DNA of 7,525 nt, taken from the NCBI GenBank assembly GCA_964601355.1, contig CAZRNB010000135.1, positions 1-7,525 of the forward strand, in the 5' to 3' direction. Shown in pieces: positions 5,295-7,525 of the stretch (position 1 is the stretch's first letter; every line of letters begins with the position of its first letter). Below the pieces are notes generated by a model. It saw only the letters and a list, made by a program, of their open reading frames with translations. It did no database searches and was not told where the DNA came from. The DNA is from CAZRNB01 sp964601355. GTDB taxonomy: Bacteria > Planctomycetota > Phycisphaerae > Sedimentisphaerales > Anaerobacaceae. Both the position numbers and the translations under genes were made by a program.

Positions 5295-6774
5295 ATTTCA
5301 TGTTATTTGTTGCTCTTATTCCACCGATTAGCGCTCTTGCCTTTGTTATTGTTTCATCCCATTCGGCGTCGGCGTCGGAATCTGCGACGATGCCACCACC
5401 GGTCTGAGCATACGCTTTTTCGCCTTTGATGATAATCGTTCGTATGGCGATATTCAAGCAGACACTTCCGTCTAATCCGATAAAGCCGATGCTGCCTGTA
5501 TAAACGCCTCTGGCGGTTGGTTCGGTTTCATCAATAATTTCCATCGAGCGGATTTTCGGAGCTCCGGTAATAGAGCCGCCGGGGAACATCGCTTTTAACA
5601 CGTCACAAAATGTGACGTCTTTGCGAAGCCGGCCTGCAACGGTCGCCACGGCATGATAAACCGTCGGATAACTCTCAATGGTTCTGGGCTGAATAACTTT
5701 TCTTGAACCAGGCTGGCAGATTTTAGCCACATCGTTACGCTCGAGGTCAATTATCATATTCAGCTCCGACTGCTCCTTTTCACTATTGAGCAATTCAAGC
5801 ACCGCTTCTCTGCCGGAGCTACATCCTCTCGGACGAGTGCCTTTGATAGGTTTGGTAGCAATGCAGTCATCGGCAACTGTTATAAACATCTCCGGCGAGG
5901 CACTTACAATATGAAAGCTGCCGCCGTCAATATATGCCGAGTATGGGCTTGGATTGTAATAGTTTTGCCAGTGAAAAAGTTTTATTGGCTGGGCTTTAAA
6001 ATCACATTCAAATCGCTGTGAGAAGTTGACCTGATAGACATCGCCTTCATAGATATAATGTTTTATCTTCTTAGTCGCTTGCAGGTAATAGTCTTTGGTC
6101 ATATTGCAGTGTATCTGTGAAAAATCTATTGCTTCGAGGTCGGCTAAGCCTGGCTGTTCGATGTGAATTTTTTGTGATTCAGAAAGTAATTTTTCTATGC
6201 TGGCTAATTTTTCTTCCGGCTCTTCAATGTCACTGGATAGCTGCAAACCAATCAGCCAAAAAGTGCCCTCAATATGGTCGTAGGCAATGAGCTTGTCGTA
6301 GAAGCACAATCGAATCAACGGCATTGAAAGATCGTCTATTGTTGTTTCAGGAATTCGCTCAATGTACCTGCCAAGCTCGTAGCTAAAATATCCTATCCAA
6401 CCGCCGTTGAACATACATTTTGGCAACCCCCGAATAAATTCGGGGGCTAAACGTTTAGCCCCGCGATTTATCCGCCAGACGTGCGGCGGATTTATCGCGG
6501 GGTTTTCTAATTTATATTTATTTAGAATCCTGTTTAGTTTTCCGAACGGGTCTTTTTGTCCGGCACAAAATTCAAATACCTCTTTTGGTTCGGCAGTCCA
6601 ATAGCTGAATCTGTCTGCCTCCGTCTTTGATGAGTTGCCGCCTAAGATCGAAGCAAACTTTAGCCCGGCAAAAATTTCACTTAAGGAGTATGGATTTATC
6701 GAGGTACAGATTTTTTTATAATGTACTCTGCACAAAATGGGAGTTTCCTGCCTCGTTACCAATGCCGTGGTCAT
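5272..6774 (-). CDS. pabB: Aminodeoxychorismate synthase component I (PabB), carrying an in-frame palindromic insertion
   Basis: A 500-residue chorismate-binding enzyme. With glutamine-derived ammonia it turns chorismate into 4-amino-4-deoxychorismate, the first step to p-aminobenzoate. The C-terminal catalytic domain shows EGDVYQVNFSQRF (243-255), SASPEMF (291-297), TKPIKGTRPRG (307-317), IDLERNDVAKIC (342-353), FPGGSITGAPK (397-407), GVYTGSIGF (423-431) and QTGGGIVADS (457-466). Lys311 in PIKGT marks PabB; anthranilate synthase TrpE has PIAGT there. The start at 6774 overlaps the deoC stop as ATGA; the frame stays open upstream to 6906, but that part is the antisense-like shadow of deoC. 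Residues 91-117 come from an 80-bp nested palindrome, just before the conserved GGWIGYFSYELGRYIE. Residues 493-500 (KSKTKCKT) come from the heptanucleotide repeat. No pabA lies in the window. Confidence 0.95.
   Translation of the reverse strand: MTTALVTRQETPILCRVHYKKICTSINPYSLSEIFAGLKFASILGGNSSKTEADRFSYWTAEPKEVFEFCAGQKDPFGKLNRILNKYKLENPAINPPHVWRINRGAKRLAPEFIRGLPKCMFNGGWIGYFSYELGRYIERIPETTIDDLSMPLIRLCFYDKLIAYDHIEGTFWLIGLQLSSDIEEPEEKLASIEKLLSESQKIHIEQPGLADLEAIDFSQIHCNMTKDYYLQATKKIKHYIYEGDVYQVNFSQRFECDFKAQPIKLFHWQNYYNPSPYSAYIDGGSFHIVSASPEMFITVADDCIATKPIKGTRPRGCSSGREAVLELLNSEKEQSELNMIIDLERNDVAKICQPGSRKVIQPRTIESYPTVYHAVATVAGRLRKDVTFCDVLKAMFPGGSITGAPKIRSMEIIDETEPTARGVYTGSIGFIGLDGSVCLNIAIRTIIIKGEKAYAQTGGGIVADSDADAEWDETITKARALIGGIRATNNMKSKTKCKT
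6425..6504. repeat. 80-bp nested palindromic element inserted in frame in pabB
   Basis: Three palindromes are stacked so that each shares bases with the next. CCCCCGAATAAATTCGGGGG (6427-6446) has nine-base arms and a two-base centre. GGGGCTAAACGTTTAGCCCC (6443-6462) is a perfect 20-bp palindrome. The third has 18-base arms at 6459-6476 and 6485-6502 with two mismatches and an eight-base loop. The whole begins AACCCC and ends GGGGTT, a terminal inverted repeat. It is read through in pabB as residues 91-117 and brings no stop codon. This is the pattern of a mobile palindromic element tolerated inside a gene, like the Rickettsia palindromic elements in concept; no sequence relation is claimed. 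Confidence 0.8.
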
Positions 6775-7478
6775 TGTGGTTGTCCAATTCTTAATCCGTT
6801 TATGATTTGAACGCCTAAAGAAGTGCCGATTCTTTCTGCTCCTGCCTCTAACATCTCGATAGCCTGCTTTGCGGTTTTTATTCCGCCTGCCGCTTTTACC
6901 TTGCAATTGGGAGCGTTTTCCTTGATCAGCTTTACATCTTCGACAGTCGCTCCGCCGGCTGGATGTAGGCCGGTGCTGGTCTTTACAAAATCAACCCTGC
7001 AGCTATTCGCGATTTGGCAGGCGAATATTTTTTGCTCGCGTGTCAGTGCCGCCGATTCGATTATTACCTTTAGCAGCACAGCAGGCCTCATCGACCGACA
7101 GACCTTCAGCACACTAAGTAGTTGATTTGAAAGATAGCGCGAATCACTCTCGATTATATCCGCTAAGTCGGCAACCATATCGATCTCGTCAGCACCGGCA
7201 AAGATGGCATCTTTAGCCTGAGCGACTTTGATCTTAGTTGAATCAGCCCCTAACGGCAGACTAACTGCGCTTGCAACTTTGACTTTTGTATTATGCAGAA
7301 ACTCCGCTGCCAGAGGAATCCATCGGGGATTAACACACACAGCAAAAAAACCGAATTCTACAGCCTCACGGCACAATTGTTCTATTCGTTCTTTTGTGGC
7401 CGTTGCCTCCAGCAGCGTATGGTCAATACAGCCAGCTAATTGTTTTTCATCTATTGTGGTCACACTCTGATATACCAT
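6771..7478 (-). CDS. deoC: Deoxyribose-phosphate aldolase
   Basis: A 235-residue class I aldolase with the usual TIM-barrel length. It cleaves 2-deoxyribose 5-phosphate to glyceraldehyde 3-phosphate and acetaldehyde in deoxynucleoside breakdown, in the cytoplasm. Seen motifs: CIDHTLL (17-23), VCVNPRWIPLA (47-57), GADEIDMVADL (95-105) with the active-site Asp100, LKVIIESAALT (136-146), VDFVKTSTG (162-170) with Schiff-base Lys166, and KVKAAGGIKT (193-202) with Lys195. DEIDMVADL and KAAGG depart slightly from the common DEIDMV(I/L)N and KASGG, but the catalytic residues are kept. The ATG at 7478 has no good ribosome site. An in-frame GTG at 7463 would give MTTIDEKQLAG and a GTGA overlap with a possible upstream gene, in line with the other junctions, so the true start may be 7463. 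It overlaps pabB by ATGA. Confidence 0.94.
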   Translation of the reverse strand: MVYQSVTTIDEKQLAGCIDHTLLEATATKERIEQLCREAVEFGFFAVCVNPRWIPLAAEFLHNTKVKVASAVSLPLGADSTKIKVAQAKDAIFAGADEIDMVADLADIIESDSRYLSNQLLSVLKVCRSMRPAVLLKVIIESAALTREQKIFACQIANSCRVDFVKTSTGLHPAGGATVEDVKLIKENAPNCKVKAAGGIKTAKQAIEMLEAGAERIGTSLGVQIINGLRIGQPQ

Positions 7479-7525
7479 TTCTTTTTAAAAAATTCCACAG
7501 CATCGGTCTGATTGTTAAAGACTTT
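7460..7525 (-). CDS. C-terminal end of an unidentified upstream gene, cut by window edge
   Basis: Upstream of deoC one minus-strand frame is open from the right edge to a TGA at 7462-7460, giving 21 residues: KVFNNQTDAVEFFKKKWYIR and a final V. The composition looks like a real protein end, and the stop would overlap a GTG start of deoC as GTGA, matching the other operon junctions. A second frame is also open through this short piece, and the fragment is too short to recognise, so no function is offered. Confidence 0.4.
   Translation of the reverse strand, partial: KVFNNQTDAVEFFKKKWYIRV

Noticed and set aside
6427..6502. Rho-independent terminator inside pabB
   Set aside because: The palindromes are GC-rich and strong, but the frame is read through and no U-run follows in the direction of transcription.
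5272..6774. Anthranilate synthase component I (TrpE) instead of PabB
   Set aside because: The PIKGT motif with Lys311 is the PabB form, and a pabC-like gene follows directly.
6775..6906. N-terminal extension of pabB by 44 residues
   Set aside because: The extra part is very basic, lies wholly over deoC, has no PabB similarity, and the ATGA overlap at 6774 gives a natural start.

Overview
The window is a bacterial chromosome segment whose recognisable genes all lie on the minus strand, so transcription runs from the right end to the left. It has medium GC content, tightly overlapping housekeeping genes and several kinds of short palindromic or low-complexity repeats that have entered genes and operon gaps. 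Together with a galactoside phosphorylase, this suits an environmental or anaerobic carbohydrate-degrading bacterium. Planctomycetota (Phycisphaerae-like) is my best guess, but it rests on style and not on a marker gene.

Right part (7525 to 2493, minus): a probable operon. It starts with the last codons of an unidentified gene, then deoC (deoxyribose-phosphate aldolase), pabB (aminodeoxychorismate synthase component I), pabC (aminodeoxychorismate lyase), a Nif3/YqfO-type dinuclear-metal protein, and scpB (chromosome segregation/condensin subunit). PabB and PabC make p-aminobenzoate for folate; no pabA is present. The junctions unknown/deoC, deoC/pabB, pabC/nif3 and nif3/scpB can all be read as 4-base NTGA stop/start overlaps. 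The exception is pabB/pabC, where a roughly 120-bp hairpin-forming repeat sits.

Left part (2164 to 1, minus): a second unit. A good sigma70-type promoter precedes a GPH-family (MelB-like) sugar symporter. An 86-bp gap holding a palindromic repeat follows, then the first 183 codons of a GH112 galactosyl phosphorylase that runs off the left edge. The pair suggests uptake of a beta-galactoside disaccharide (galacto-N-biose/lacto-N-biose or galactosyl-rhamnose type) and its cleavage by phosphate in the cytoplasm.

The most interesting layer is the repeats. (1) An 80-bp nest of three palindromes lies in frame inside pabB and adds about 27 residues. (2) An array of 18 heptanucleotide units (126 bp, exactly 42 codons) occupies codons 2-43 of scpB. 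(3) Two converging AT-rich heptanucleotide arrays form a long hairpin between pabB and pabC, one of them supplying the last codons of pabB. (4) A different palindromic repeat fills the transporter/GH112 gap.
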